This document shows positions 1-9,909 of a stretch of DNA of 64,000 nt, piece after piece (positions within the stretch are counted from its first letter, which is position 1; each line of letters begins with the position of its first letter). The translations under genes and the position numbers were made by a program. Source of the stretch: Desulfosporosinus sp. Sb-LF (GTDB taxonomy: Bacteria > Bacillota > Desulfitobacteriia > Desulfitobacteriales > Desulfitobacteriaceae); NCBI RefSeq assembly GCF_004766055.1, contig NZ_SPQR01000008.1, forward strand, positions 203,557 through 267,556, written 5' to 3'. The notes under the pieces are model-generated. The model was given only the letters and a program-made list of their open reading frames with translations. It did not search any database and was not told the origin of the DNA.

Positions 1-19
1 TGGAAGCACTTATTGGAGA

Positions 20-83
20 ATTAGACTGGAATTTGCCGAATTTGTGATATGCATAGGATAAATAAGGAATCTGAATTTTAGTA
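20..83. repeat. Diverged intergenic repeat, copy 1
   Basis: This segment shares most of its bases with 8159-8225. Common blocks include ATTAGACTGG, GCCGAATTTGT, GGATAAATAAGG and ATTTTAGT in the same order, with a short length difference in the middle. No reading frame explains it. Copy 2 lies just ahead of the PstS-like gene at 8245, so this copy may be a leader left over from a duplication. Homology is clear by eye; function is unknown. Confidence 0.6.
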
Positions 84-186
84 GTTTCACAGAAACTTGC
101 CTAAGCCATTGCTGTCCGAAATGAAAAAAGGCCTGACCAATAATGATTGGAGACTTTTAGATAACTGAAGGATAATTCAAAATTAT

Positions 187-240
187 GTCGAATTCAAACA
201 GATTCAAGTTATTAATAACTTGAATCTGTTTGAATTCGAC
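187..240. repeat. Perfect 54-bp palindrome
   Basis: A 27-base arm beginning GTCGAATTCAAACAG is followed directly by its exact reverse complement, with no spacer. It is A/T-rich and no T-run follows on the plus strand. It could end transcription from upstream of the window, be an operator for the kinase gene 43 bases downstream, or extrude as a cruciform. The absence of any mismatch suggests recent origin or active maintenance. Confidence 0.85.
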
Positions 241-282
241 GTTCCGGTTTAACGAAGATTAGATTGATTTAGGGGTTGGGAA

Positions 283-2316
283 ATGGAGAAAAAAAGAGGT
301 TCAATTCGAGACATCATTGGAATTTTATTTATAGTTATCATAATATGCACTTTTAGTATCATAGGTTATGTTGTATTTTCCAGTTGGAAAGTATCTGTTA
401 ACAATATTATTGCCGAAATGGAGAATGACGCTAATCAAGATATTCTAAATAAGATGGAAAAGTTCCTTAGTGTTCCGTTATATATCAATGAGGCTAACCA
501 TAATTTAATCGAAAATCAAATAGTCCGTTTATATACTAAAAAAGATCGGGAAATTTATTTCGCGGAAGTATTAAAAGCTAATAACGAAGGAGAAGTATAT
601 AGTTTCAGTTTTGGTACCGAAGATGGTGACTATTACGGAGCTCGCAGAAACGAGAAGAATCAGATAGAAATAATGGAAAATAACGTAGGGACAAATGGAA
701 ACACTCGCTATTATTCGATCTCAAAAGATTTAACAGTAGGGGAACTGGTCGAAGAAACAGGAAGGTTTGACTGTCGTACAAGGGATTGGTATAAAGTTGC
801 CAAGGAAAAACAAAAACCGGTTTTCTCTCCTATATATAAACATTTTGTAATGGATGATTTAGCCGTTTCAGCGGCATATCCTATTTATAAAAACGGTATC
901 CTTCAAGGCGTTTTGGGAACACATATCATTCTTTCCAACATCAATAATTATTTAAAGGATGTTGTTAAAGACAAGCAGGCTACTGCTTTTATAGTTGAAA
1001 AAAATTCTGGAGAGCTCGTGGCAAATTCACTTGGAATGGCCAATTTTGAAAATCTTGCAGATAATCAAATAAAACGAAAAACAATCCAGGATATTAATAA
1101 TAGACCTATTATTGAGGCGTACCAAAATTACCGCCAAAAATCCGAAACTAATTTCATTGTTAATACCAACAGTGATAAATTACATATTAAACTAACTGAT
1201 TATCAAAAAGAAGGCTTAGATTGGCTAATTATAACAGCGATTCCGGAAAGCCCGTTAACAGTCGGAATTAATCAGAAGATCATAATTTCGATCGTACTTT
1301 CAATGATCGCTCTTATTATAGCCATCTTAATCTATATAAAAAGTACTGAGAAAGTTCTTAAACCCATTTACAATTTAATCGACGCGACCGAAAAGTTTGC
1401 TAAAGGGGATTTTTCACAAAGAGCAATGATTTTCCGAAATGATGAAATCGGAAAATTGTCCAGCGCCTTCAATAATATGGCCGAAGAATTATACCTACTA
1501 ATAAATAATCTCGAAGAAAAAGTTAGAGAGAGAACCCGGGAGTTAGAAAAAATAAACAATGAATTAAAAGTATCAAAATTGAAAGCAGAAAATGCTAATC
1601 GAGCAAAAAGTGATTTTCTGGCCAACATGAGCCATGACATGAAAACACCATTAACAATAGTCTCGGCATTTAGTCAGGAGTTAAAAGAGGGGAAAATTGG
1701 TAACCTCAACGACGTGCAAAAAGCGACGATTGAGAATATCCTCTTTGGTACAAACCAGTTAACAACAATCGTCGAAAACTTACTGGACCTGTCAAAACTT
1801 AGCGCTGAGGCAAGATCCTCATTAATTCTCAATGAAGTCGATGTATCTTCCCTGGCAGTAGAGGTTGCGAACAGCATGAGTTTGATTTCCCGGTGTAAGC
1901 AGGTCAGATTGATTACAACCGTAGCAGATACCGACCTGATCGTTGCTGAAACGAGAATGATTAAACGTGTTATGCAAAACTTATTGCACAATGCCATAAA
2001 ATTCAGCAAAAATGGTGACGAAGTACATTTCACTATATCAAGTACACATGACCCCGTCGATGGAGTCGTAATTGAGGTTATCGACCATGGGATAGGGATA
2101 CCCAAAGATATGCAGGAATTAATTTTCAACCGTTTTTTTCAACTGGAGAATATGCTTCAAAATGAACAGTCCGGTACTGGTTTGGGTTTGGCAGTGGTCA
2201 AGAAAATAGTTGAAGCTCATTGCGGAACGATTACCGTCATTTCCGAGAATGAAAAGGGAACAAAATTTGTCGTGTTTCTGCCGACATTTCCAAAACTTGA
2301 TGAAGAATTGGTGTAA
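283..2316 (+). CDS. dCache-HAMP membrane sensor histidine kinase
   Basis: A 677-residue membrane sensor kinase that would sense an extracellular ligand and phosphorylate the response regulator 11 bases downstream. Visible parts are TM1 (about 13-33), an extracytoplasmic dCache-type sensor (about 40-325), TM2 (about 334-354), HAMP (about 356-408), the phospho-acceptor region NMSHDMKTPL with His451, the N-box around Asn570, the ATP-lid motif DHGIGIP (601-607) and GTGLGL near the C-terminus. The His box has DMKTP instead of the usual ELRTP or EIRTP. Residues 1 to about 445 are strikingly similar to the hybrid kinase at 3586, so the two share a duplicated sensor. The ligand is unknown. Confidence 0.93.
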   Translation: MEKKRGSIRDIIGILFIVIIICTFSIIGYVVFSSWKVSVNNIIAEMENDANQDILNKMEKFLSVPLYINEANHNLIENQIVRLYTKKDREIYFAEVLKANNEGEVYSFSFGTEDGDYYGARRNEKNQIEIMENNVGTNGNTRYYSISKDLTVGELVEETGRFDCRTRDWYKVAKEKQKPVFSPIYKHFVMDDLAVSAAYPIYKNGILQGVLGTHIILSNINNYLKDVVKDKQATAFIVEKNSGELVANSLGMANFENLADNQIKRKTIQDINNRPIIEAYQNYRQKSETNFIVNTNSDKLHIKLTDYQKEGLDWLIITAIPESPLTVGINQKIIISIVLSMIALIIAILIYIKSTEKVLKPIYNLIDATEKFAKGDFSQRAMIFRNDEIGKLSSAFNNMAEELYLLINNLEEKVRERTRELEKINNELKVSKLKAENANRAKSDFLANMSHDMKTPLTIVSAFSQELKEGKIGNLNDVQKATIENILFGTNQLTTIVENLLDLSKLSAEARSSLILNEVDVSSLAVEVANSMSLISRCKQVRLITTVADTDLIVAETRMIKRVMQNLLHNAIKFSKNGDEVHFTISSTHDPVDGVVIEVIDHGIGIPKDMQELIFNRFFQLENMLQNEQSGTGLGLAVVKKIVEAHCGTITVISENEKGTKFVVFLPTFPKLDEELV

Positions 2317-2327
2317 GGGGCGGTTCT

Positions 2328-3008
2328 ATGTACAAGATTCTGGTTGTTGATGATGAGCCCATGATCCAAAAATTTATGGAAGGGTTTCTATCCCGCGAGG
2401 GTTATTTAGTCAAAGTTTGGGCAGGAGAGAAAATTCATGAGGTAATTAATGAATTTAATCCGGATCTTGTTCTATTGGATATCATGATGCCGGGAACTGA
2501 TGGTTTTGAAGTTTGTAAACAGATTAGGAAGACGAACAATATACCCATAGTTTTCCTGTCCGCTAAGAATGATATAATGGATCGGGTTCTAGGACTCACG
2601 TTGGGTGCAGATGATTTTCTGGCAAAACCCTTTGACAGTGAAGAATTGCTCCTTAGAATACGAGCAATTTTAAGACGCAGTACGCATAGCATTATTAGAG
2701 AAAACTGGGAGATTTTAAGAGTTGCGGACCTAATTGTTGACCATAAGGCCCGAACCGTAACGATAAACGGAATCGTTATTGAATTGACGCCCAAGGAATT
2801 CGACCTCTTATGGCTATTAGCTAGTAATCCTAAACAGGTTTTTACTCGCGAGCAGATAATTTATCAAGTATGGAATAGCGACTTTTATCAAGGCACTGCC
2901 ATAGTGACGATGTTGATTAAGCGTTTAAGAGAAAAGATTGAACCGGATGAAGGTAGTCCAATATACATAAAGACGGTAAGGAGTGTCGGATATAAATTTG
3001 GACTATAG
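2328..3008 (+). CDS. OmpR/PhoB-family response regulator
   Basis: A 226-residue DNA-binding regulator, the likely partner of the kinase just upstream. The receiver domain has the acidic pair Asp8/Asp9, phospho-acceptor Asp51 in LLDIMMPG and Lys100 in LAKPF. The C-terminal half (about 130-225) is a winged helix with the typical LTPKEFDLLWLLASNP and TVRSVGYKF signatures. Spacing to the kinase is 11 bases, so the two are co-transcribed, and a terminator overlaps the stop codon. Targets are not evident from the sequence. Confidence 0.95.
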   Translation: MYKILVVDDEPMIQKFMEGFLSREGYLVKVWAGEKIHEVINEFNPDLVLLDIMMPGTDGFEVCKQIRKTNNIPIVFLSAKNDIMDRVLGLTLGADDFLAKPFDSEELLLRIRAILRRSTHSIIRENWEILRVADLIVDHKARTVTINGIVIELTPKEFDLLWLLASNPKQVFTREQIIYQVWNSDFYQGTAIVTMLIKRLREKIEPDEGSPIYIKTVRSVGYKFGL

Positions 3009-3034
3009 TCTTGGTAAATACCAGGACTATTTTT
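3006..3034 (+). terminator. Intrinsic terminator after the response regulator
   Basis: The inverted repeat TAGTCTTGGTA / TACCAGGACTA (one G-U pair) starts at the stop codon of the regulator and is followed by TTTTT. It should close the kinase-regulator operon. Confidence 0.8.
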
Positions 3035-3145
3035 CTGCCTTTCTTTGATATAAAAGTGTTACGATAATGTTATATTTGGTTGATATAATGAAAACTAGGA
3101 AGAATTAGAGCATTTTTTGACACAACTAGAAGGTGAGGGCTTGAT

Positions 3146-3562
3146 ATGCCAAATATTTTGGTCGTGGAAAGTCAACGAAATACGCTGTTGTTTCTGCGAA
3201 TCCTGCTTGAACAAGAAGGATATGAGGTTATGGCCACATCCGACGGATACGAGGCTGTTAAGCTCTTTGCCAGAACACCTTCGAAGATGGTCATTTGCAA
3301 TTTACTTAACCCCAGCCGTGATGGTCTTAAAACGATTAAAGAGATAAAAACTATAAATAGGTCGGCCGTTGCTATGATTATTATAAGTGGTAGTGAAACA
3401 ATTAAAGAATTAGATTATCTTGAGGCTGCTCTTAAGCATGGGGTCCAAGCTACCATTGCCAAACCCTTTGACATTGTAGTTTTCTTAAAATGTATTCATA
3501 CATTATTATCCGAGCAAGCGTTACTTACAATGTTAGGCGAAGAACCACCTCATTGTTCTTAA
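3146..3562 (+). CDS. Degenerate (pseudo-)receiver domain protein
   Basis: A 138-residue single-domain CheY-like protein. The fold pattern is clear: ILVVES at the first strand, a central SGSE, and IAKPFD with the conserved lysine. However, the acidic pair is Glu8-Ser9 instead of Asp-Asp, and the phospho-acceptor position is Asn52 in ICNLLNP. It therefore probably cannot be phosphorylated normally and may act as a constitutive or protein-binding receiver. It sits 23 bases ahead of the hybrid kinase and likely forms part of its operon. Start ATG at 3146 has GGTGAGG upstream. Confidence 0.85.
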   Translation: MPNILVVESQRNTLLFLRILLEQEGYEVMATSDGYEAVKLFARTPSKMVICNLLNPSRDGLKTIKEIKTINRSAVAMIIISGSETIKELDYLEAALKHGVQATIAKPFDIVVFLKCIHTLLSEQALLTMLGEEPPHCS

Positions 3563-3585
3563 ATCTAGAGTAGGGAGGACATACG

Positions 3586-6456
3586 GTGTTAAAAAGAATT
3601 TCCATAAAGGTCATTGTTGGAATTTTGTTTATTGTCATTATGATAAGCACGTTTGGCATAATAGGTTATGTGGTGTTTTCCAGTTGGAAAGGATCTGTCG
3701 ACAACTTTATTGTTAAAATGGAAAATGACGCAAATCAAGATATAGTAAAGCAGATGGAGAAGTTCCTCAGTGTGCCCTTAAATATGAATGATGCTAACCA
3801 TAATTTAATTGAGAATGAGATTGTTGATTTAAACAATCAGGAAAAACGAGAAACATATTTTGCAGGAGTAATAAAAGCTAATAACAACGAGGAAGTTTAT
3901 AGTTTTAGCTTTGGCGCAGAAAATGGTGACTACTATGGGGCTCGAAGAAACGAGAAAAATCAAATAGAAATTATGGAAAATAACTCAGAGACCCATGGCA
4001 ACACTCGCTATTATTCGATTACAAACGATTTAACCGTAGGAGAACTGGTCGAAGAAACCGGCAGGTTTGATAGTCGTACAAGGGATTGGTATAAAGTTGC
4101 CAAGGAAAAACAAAAACCAGTTTTTTCTCCTATCTATAAACATTTTGTAATGGATGATTTAGCCGTTTCAGCGGCCTATCCTATTTATAGTAAAAACGGC
4201 ATTTTTCAAGGCGTTTTAGGAACCCATATCACACTTTCCAATATCAATAAGTATTTAATAGACATTGTCAAGGATAAGCAGGCTACAGCTTATATCGTTG
4301 AAAAAAATTCGGGAGAGCTCGTGGCAAATTCACTTGGAATGGCCAATTTCGAAAATCTTGCCAATAACCAAGTCAAAAGAAAAACGATTCAAGATATTAA
4401 GGACTACTCGATCGTAGAGGCGTACCAAAATTACCGCCAAAATTCCCAAACTAATTTCATTGTTAATACCGAAAGTGACAAATTGCACATTAAACTAATG
4501 GATTATCAAAAAGAGGGCTTAGAATGGCTAGTTATAGTAGCTATTCCGGAAAGTCCGTTTACAGCAGGAATTCATCAGAACATTATTATGTCGAGTGCAC
4601 TTTCAATGATAGCTCTTATCATAGCCATCTTAATCTATATAAAAAGTACTGAGAAAGTCTTCAAACCCATTTACAATTTAATCGATGCGACAGAAAAGTT
4701 TGCACAAGGGGACTTTACGCAAAGAGCTAAGATTTTCAGAAATGATGAGATAGGAAAATTGTCCATTGCCTTCAATATTATGGCTGAAGAGTTATATCAA
4801 TTAATCAATAAGCTTGAAGAAAAAGTTAGAGAGAGAACACGGGAGTTAGAAACGACAAATCTTGAATTAAAAGCTTCAAAATTGGAAGCGGAAAATGCTA
4901 ATCAGGCCAAAAGCGCTTTTTTAGCCAATATGAGTCATGAAATCCGAACGCCGATGAATGGAATTACAGGATTTTTACAGCTTCTCGAGAACACAGAACT
5001 GAAGACCAATCAGCAAGAATTTGTAGGTATTATTAAGGAATCAACAGAGAATCTGTTAACTGTTATCAATGACATTCTTGACATATCAAAAATTGAAGCT
5101 GGTAAATTGGAACTTGAGAAGATCTCCTTTGATATACGGTCAACGATTGAAACATCTGTAATTTCTTGTGCTAGCAAAGCAATCGAAAAAGGCCTTGAAC
5201 TCAATATGCTCATTGGGTCTGACATTCCTCAGTCTGTTATAGGTGATCCGACCAAATTGAGACAGGTGATTATTAATCTATTAAGTAATGCGGTGAAGTT
5301 CACGGATGAAGGGGAAGTGTTGCTAAAAGTCTGTTTAAAGGGTCAAACTGATTCGAGTATTGATCTAGTGTTTATGGCAAAGGATACTGGAATTGGTATG
5401 ACAGAGCAAGAAACAAGTAAGCTTTTTCGACCATTTACCCAGTCAGATTCATCATCAACAAGAAAATATGGTGGTACCGGACTAGGGTTGGCAATATGTA
5501 AAAATATTGTGGAAAGGATGGGGGGGGAAATCAAGGTTGTAAGTGAAGTCGGTAAAGGGACAACGTTCAGTTTCACGGTAACTTTGCATAAAGTACAAAC
5601 ACAAGTACAAACACAAGCACAAGAAGAATCTTTAGAGGTTATCGAAGGGCACAAATACGACGATAAAAGTAATGTGTTTTCAAGACCTCTGGCACAAGAT
5701 TCTAATAATAGCAAGCTTAAACTATTGGTGGTTGAAGACAATGAGATAAACAGACTATTCTTTACTAAACTTCTGAAAATGAAAGGGTTCAGCTGTGATG
5801 TAGCTGTAAATGGCCTAGAAGCAGTGCGGGCCAGTAATGATATGGATTATGATATCATTTTTATGGACTGCCAGATGCCCGTAATGGACGGTTACCAAGC
5901 AACCAGGGAAATCCGGGCCCGTGAAGAAGCTGGAAAACATACAGTGATTGTAGCTATGACTGCCTACGCCATGAAGGGGGATGCAGAAAAGTGCCTGGAA
6001 GCAGGAATGGATGTATATTTAAGTAAGCCGATTGATATTAATGAGGTCATCAAGATACTACAGAAGTATGGATCGGTTGTCATCGAAGAGAACAATGAAA
6101 TAGTGCACCAAGGTAATTTTTCGGAAAATGTAGTGTCCTTGATGGAAGAGTCAGGGTTTGATCGGAAAAGCTGTGAAGAATTACTGGATTGTTTTTATGA
6201 ACAAACAAAAAGCCTAATCAAGGACGTTAATATTAATATCGTGGACAACAAACTCAAGGCAGCAGCCACGCTTCTACATCAGATCAAAGGTTCAGCCGGT
6301 AATGTCAGGGCCAAAGAAATAGCAAAGTATGCTTCAGCTGCTGAAGACGCAATAAGAACCCAAAATATAGAAATGCTTCGTAGTTTGTTGAAAGGGATAG
6401 ACCAATTGCTAGATGCTCTGAAAACTTCCAGAGAAGGAGGATCTTCACAGTTATGA
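3586..6456 (+). CDS. Hybrid sensor kinase dCache-HAMP-HisKA-HATPase-REC-HPt
   Basis: A 956-residue hybrid kinase carrying a complete phosphorelay in one chain. Order: TM1 (about 10-32), dCache sensor (about 40-328), TM2 (about 335-355), HAMP (about 357-408), HisKA with His451 in [10 protein letters not shown], ATPase (about 560-675; [10 protein letters not shown]), a linker with [11 protein letters not shown], a receiver with Asp761 in [11 protein letters not shown], and a C-terminal HPt with His898 in [10 protein letters not shown]. The sensor and HAMP closely copy those of the kinase at 283, and both histidines fall at residue 451. The stop overlaps the next start (ATGA), so the phosphoryl group probably passes from His898 to the REC-GGDEF-HD-GYP protein. 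Start is GTG with GGGAGGA upstream. Confidence 0.94.
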   Translation: MLKRISIKVIVGILFIVIMISTFGIIGYVVFSSWKGSVDNFIVKMENDANQDIVKQMEKFLSVPLNMNDANHNLIENEIVDLNNQEKRETYFAGVIKANNNEEVYSFSFGAENGDYYGARRNEKNQIEIMENNSETHGNTRYYSITNDLTVGELVEETGRFDSRTRDWYKVAKEKQKPVFSPIYKHFVMDDLAVSAAYPIYSKNGIFQGVLGTHITLSNINKYLIDIVKDKQATAYIVEKNSGELVANSLGMANFENLANNQVKRKTIQDIKDYSIVEAYQNYRQNSQTNFIVNTESDKLHIKLMDYQKEGLEWLVIVAIPESPFTAGIHQNIIMSSALSMIALIIAILIYIKSTEKVFKPIYNLIDATEKFAQGDFTQRAKIFRNDEIGKLSIAFNIMAEELYQLINKLEEKVRERTRELETTNLELKASKLEAENANQAKSAFLANMSHEIRTPMNGITGFLQLLENTELKTNQQEFVGIIKESTENLLTVINDILDISKIEAGKLELEKISFDIRSTIETSVISCASKAIEKGLELNMLIGSDIPQSVIGDPTKLRQVIINLLSNAVKFTDEGEVLLKVCLKGQTDSSIDLVFMAKDTGIGMTEQETSKLFRPFTQSDSSSTRKYGGTGLGLAICKNIVERMGGEIKVVSEVGKGTTFSFTVTLHKVQTQVQTQAQEESLEVIEGHKYDDKSNVFSRPLAQDSNNSKLKLLVVEDNEINRLFFTKLLKMKGFSCDVAVNGLEAVRASNDMDYDIIFMDCQMPVMDGYQATREIRAREEAGKHTVIVAMTAYAMKGDAEKCLEAGMDVYLSKPIDINEVIKILQKYGSVVIEENNEIVHQGNFSENVVSLMEESGFDRKSCEELLDCFYEQTKSLIKDVNINIVDNKLKAAATLLHQIKGSAGNVRAKEIAKYASAAEDAIRTQNIEMLRSLLKGIDQLLDALKTSREGGSSQL

Positions 6457-7883
6457 TGGGAAATGTAATGATTATCGATGATTCCCCGGTAGATAGAAAA
6501 ATCATCTCTCAGATTCTTGAAACAAGACTGAAGGGTATTAAACTCTTTGAAGCTGAAGATGGGTCAAATATCAAGGAAAAGCTGATCTCAAACGGAATAC
6601 ATATGTGTATTTTAGATATTATCATGCCAATTAAGAATGGGTTTGAGATATTACAGGAAATAAAAGACGATCCCATTTTAATGGATATTCCTGTTATTGT
6701 TTGTACGGGGATGGAGGATAAATACACCATAGAAAAAGCATTAACTTTGGGGGCATATGACTATTTTGCTAAGCCTCTCAGTGAAGAGGTCATGAAGATT
6801 TCTCTACCGTTAAAAGTGAAGAATGCCATCGAACTGATGATCAGAAAACAGCAGATCATTTACTTAAGCTATCATGATAAATTGACAGGTCTTTATAACC
6901 GGAGATTCTTTGAAGAACGACTTAAACTATTGGATACCCCAGCAAATCTTCCTATCGCCATCTTAATGGGAGATATTGACGGTTTAAAGGTCGTAAATGA
7001 CGCTTTTGGCCATGATAAAGGTGATGAGCTGTTAATAAAGGCAGCAGCATCTGTTCAGGGCGCTTGCCGACGAGATGATTTGATCGCTCGCTGGGGTGGA
7101 GATGAACTTGTGATTCTTTTGATTAAAACCAATAACAAAGAAGTCGAAGAAATAGTCAATAGAATAAAAGATTTAAATGTCAATGAAACTGTTTATTCTA
7201 TTCAGGTCAGTATTACATTTGGCTGGGATACAAAGCATGATACGGATCAAGAACTACAAAAAGTTCTAAAAGGTGCCGAAGACTCCATGTACAGAAATAA
7301 AATCACCCAAAATCAAGGCACGAGGGGTTCTATCGTTAATACAATAATCAAAGCCCTGCATGAAAAAAACCCAAGGGAAGAACAACATTCCAAACGAGTC
7401 GGTGAAATGTGCGAGAACATAGGACAAGCAATGGGCTTATCTGAAATGGAAGTTAACAGACTTAAAACCGTTGGCTTGCTACACGATATAGGGAAAATTG
7501 CCATCGATGAAGGTATACTCAATAAGCCTGGAAAGCTGATTGAACGGGAGTGGGACGAAATTAAACGGCATCCTGAGATTGGGTATAGAATATTAGGTTT
7601 ATCCTATGAAATGTTAGAATTAGCCGATTGTATATTGGCTCACCATGAAAGATGGGATGGTGCAGGTTATCCTAAAGGCCTAAAAGGCGAGGCCATTCCA
7701 AGGGTAGCAAGAATAATTGCCCTTGCCGACAGTTATGATGCTATGACTAGTGAACGCTCTTACCGAAATGCTTTGAGTGAAGAAGAAGCCTGTTTGGAAA
7801 TTCGCCGCAACGCTGGAACACAGTTTGATCCATACCTTGCCAGAGTCTTTGTTGAACAGGTACTAGCTGGCCGATGGAATTAA
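6453..7883 (+). CDS. Response regulator with GGDEF and HD-GYP output domains
   Basis: A 476-residue regulator that could both make and degrade cyclic di-GMP. It has a receiver (about 1-125, Asp55 in CILDIIMP), a GGDEF domain (about 150-285) with an intact RWGGDEL active site and an RRDD inhibitory site five residues before it, and an HD-GYP phosphodiesterase domain (about 300-470) with [19 protein letters not shown] and [11 protein letters not shown]. No catalytic residue is obviously missing. It overlaps the hybrid kinase by four bases, implying translational coupling and that the kinase controls it. Start could be ATG 6453 or 6456. Confidence 0.95.
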   Translation: MMGNVMIIDDSPVDRKIISQILETRLKGIKLFEAEDGSNIKEKLISNGIHMCILDIIMPIKNGFEILQEIKDDPILMDIPVIVCTGMEDKYTIEKALTLGAYDYFAKPLSEEVMKISLPLKVKNAIELMIRKQQIIYLSYHDKLTGLYNRRFFEERLKLLDTPANLPIAILMGDIDGLKVVNDAFGHDKGDELLIKAAASVQGACRRDDLIARWGGDELVILLIKTNNKEVEEIVNRIKDLNVNETVYSIQVSITFGWDTKHDTDQELQKVLKGAEDSMYRNKITQNQGTRGSIVNTIIKALHEKNPREEQHSKRVGEMCENIGQAMGLSEMEVNRLKTVGLLHDIGKIAIDEGILNKPGKLIEREWDEIKRHPEIGYRILGLSYEMLELADCILAHHERWDGAGYPKGLKGEAIPRVARIIALADSYDAMTSERSYRNALSEEEACLEIRRNAGTQFDPYLARVFVEQVLAGRWN

Positions 7884-8073
7884 GCACTTAAATTGTGCTT
7901 ATCTAGATAATGACCGCAGCTTAATATTTCAAATTAACGATTAGGAACAATATAAGAGCGTGTTCAATGATCTTTCAACGTGGAGTTACAAAAACTCTTT
8001 TTATTAAGCATTCTTTGCAATTTAGAAAATCCTTCATCTTTTATGAAATAATTCAGAGTACCTGTAAATGCAT

Positions 8074-8115
8074 AAAAGCAGTATGTCAAATTATATCTAT
8101 TGACATACTGCTTTT
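8074..8115. terminator. Hairpin terminator in the 7884-8244 gap
   Basis: Sixteen-base arms AAAAGCAGTATGTCAA / TTGACATACTGCTTTT around a 10-base loop, flanked by A and T runs on the two sides, so it can work on either strand. It lies about 190 bases after the GGDEF/HD-GYP gene. The rest of this 361-base gap contains only the repeat at 8159-8225. Confidence 0.75.
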
Positions 8116-8158
8116 ATTTAAAAGAAATATCCTTAATACCGGAAAAAGATATAGGAGG

Positions 8159-8225
8159 ATTAGACTGGGATTCGCCGAATTTGTAAGTTATATTGTATGG
8201 GATAAATAAGGGATCTAAATTTTAG
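8159..8225. repeat. Diverged intergenic repeat, copy 2
   Basis: Matches 20-83 in the same orientation over about 65 bases. It lies 20 bases ahead of the PstS-like start codon, where an untranslated leader or promoter would be. Confidence 0.6.
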
Positions 8226-8244
8226 TGATAGGTAGGAGTGTTGA

Positions 8245-9909
8245 ATGATGAAATCTAATAGAAGGTATCTGGAAACATCTTTGGCAACCCAGATGATCCT
8301 AATTCCTTTCTTGCTTACCATAGGGCTTTTCATCGTTTCAGCGATCACAGGTGGGTTAAGGTTATATGAGCTTGGCAAGAATGCTGAAAACTTGATCCTA
8401 TTACTGGTTGGCATTTTAGGTTCGGTTACTGTGGGCGGTAGTGTTGGATATAATTTTGCGAGGCTATCCAAGAATAAGCCTGACTCAGCCAAGGAAAGGT
8501 ATCTCCCGGCCCTTGTGCCTATTATCTATGCGCTGATCTTTGCAATTTCTGCCCTATTACTCTCCGACGGGGATTTTAATTCTGGCTGGTGGGGAGTATA
8601 TATTCTCAAGAACCCGATGTTTTTCCTTTTTGGCATCGGTCTTTCATTATCCGGACTACACTATATTATCCCAGTGGCAGAGCTTATGGGGTATATGGGG
8701 TTTCTCGGGGGGATTATTTTATATGAAGGAACCACGAAGACCGTGCTAGATTGCCCTCTATCGAGAAGCTTCAAGGTGACCTCGGGGCTGCTTTGTATTT
8801 CAGTCATTGTTTTTTCTGGTATCGCAACAAGAACGATTATTGATAATGGTTTGACGGAACTGCTTTATGGGAAGTCAACGGTTGGGAGTGATTTAACGGA
8901 ATTTGATCTGATGGATAAAGCCCCGTTCAAGGCTAACAACGGCCTCGCCAGGCTTGATAAACCTGCCAGTTTACAATTTGCAGACCTCAATACCATGCCG
9001 CGTCTTGACGGTGCGACAGCCGCCTATCCGGTTTATGCGGCATTTGTTGAAGCTGTCTATAAGGGGCTTGGTGAATACTATCAAGTCAATCGGACCAACA
9101 ATAACTACGAGAAAGATCTATCGACCGCCTTTGTGGCAAGTGAGCAATTTCCCCTTGATTTAGTGAGGTGTTCAAAAACCGACGCAGCCTACGATCGGTT
9201 AATAGCAGGTCTGACCGATATAATCTTTGTTGCAGAGCCATCAAAGGCTCAGGTTGAGGCCATCAAGGCACGAGGAGATGAGTTTGTGTTAACGCCAATC
9301 GGAAGTGAAGCCTTTGTCTTTTTCACCAACTCAAAGAATCCAGTTGAGAATCTGAACATTAAACAGATCCAGGATATCTACTCCGGTAAAATCACCCGTT
9401 GGAACGAAATTGGTGAACAATGGAATAAAATCCGGCCGTATCAACGTCCTGAAAACTCAGGGAGTCAAACGGTTATGCAAAATAAAGTGATGAAAGGTAT
9501 CACGATGCTTGAGCAAACAAAGGAAACCTATGCAGGTGGTATGGGTGATATCATTAGTCAGGTTGCAAGTTATAAAAATGCCAAGAATGCCCTAGGATAT
9601 ACATTTATGTATTACTCGACCGAGATGATCAAAACCAATCAGATAAAGTATCTTGCGATTGATGGAATTAAACCGACTCATGAAACAGTCCGAAATAAAA
9701 CCTATCCCTTCACAGTTCCAGTTTATGCAGTTACTTTGAAATCGAATAAGAAAGAAAATGTCAGTCGTTTGCTTAATTGGTTCTTATCCGAGGAAGGTCA
9801 AAGTCTCGTCGAAAAAACTGGATACGTTCCTGCTATAACAGGTGATTCGAAAAAAGGACTAGTAAGATCTATTGGATCCCTTCTTGTGACAATACTAAAT
9901 CCAACGTAA
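8245..9909 (+). CDS. Membrane-anchored PstS-like phosphate-binding domain protein
   Basis: A 554-residue protein. Residues about 15-215 form several hydrophobic segments (about five to six membrane passes). Residues about 260-545 are a PstS-type periplasmic binding domain, shown by TAAYPVYAAFVEAVYKGLG, EAFVFFTNSKNPVENL, IQDIYSGKITRWNEIG and NSGSQTVMQ. It would bind phosphate or a similar oxyanion at the outer face. There are no pstCAB genes beside it, so a sensory or receptor role is as likely as import. RBS GGTAGGAG precedes ATG 8245; ATG 8248 is also possible. A second open frame overlaps the 3' end (see 9846-10058). Confidence 0.8.
   Translation: MMKSNRRYLETSLATQMILIPFLLTIGLFIVSAITGGLRLYELGKNAENLILLLVGILGSVTVGGSVGYNFARLSKNKPDSAKERYLPALVPIIYALIFAISALLLSDGDFNSGWWGVYILKNPMFFLFGIGLSLSGLHYIIPVAELMGYMGFLGGIILYEGTTKTVLDCPLSRSFKVTSGLLCISVIVFSGIATRTIIDNGLTELLYGKSTVGSDLTEFDLMDKAPFKANNGLARLDKPASLQFADLNTMPRLDGATAAYPVYAAFVEAVYKGLGEYYQVNRTNNNYEKDLSTAFVASEQFPLDLVRCSKTDAAYDRLIAGLTDIIFVAEPSKAQVEAIKARGDEFVLTPIGSEAFVFFTNSKNPVENLNIKQIQDIYSGKITRWNEIGEQWNKIRPYQRPENSGSQTVMQNKVMKGITMLEQTKETYAGGMGDIISQVASYKNAKNALGYTFMYYSTEMIKTNQIKYLAIDGIKPTHETVRNKTYPFTVPVYAVTLKSNKKENVSRLLNWFLSEEGQSLVEKTGYVPAITGDSKKGLVRSIGSLLVTILNPT

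Noticed and set aside
1368..1640. Minus-strand open frames inside the sensor kinase and many similar ones elsewhere
   Set aside because: Antisense shadows of well-supported genes, with no ribosome site or protein-like composition.
7967..8209. 80-codon plus-strand frame
   Set aside because: It runs through the terminator hairpin and the intergenic repeat and has no ribosome site.
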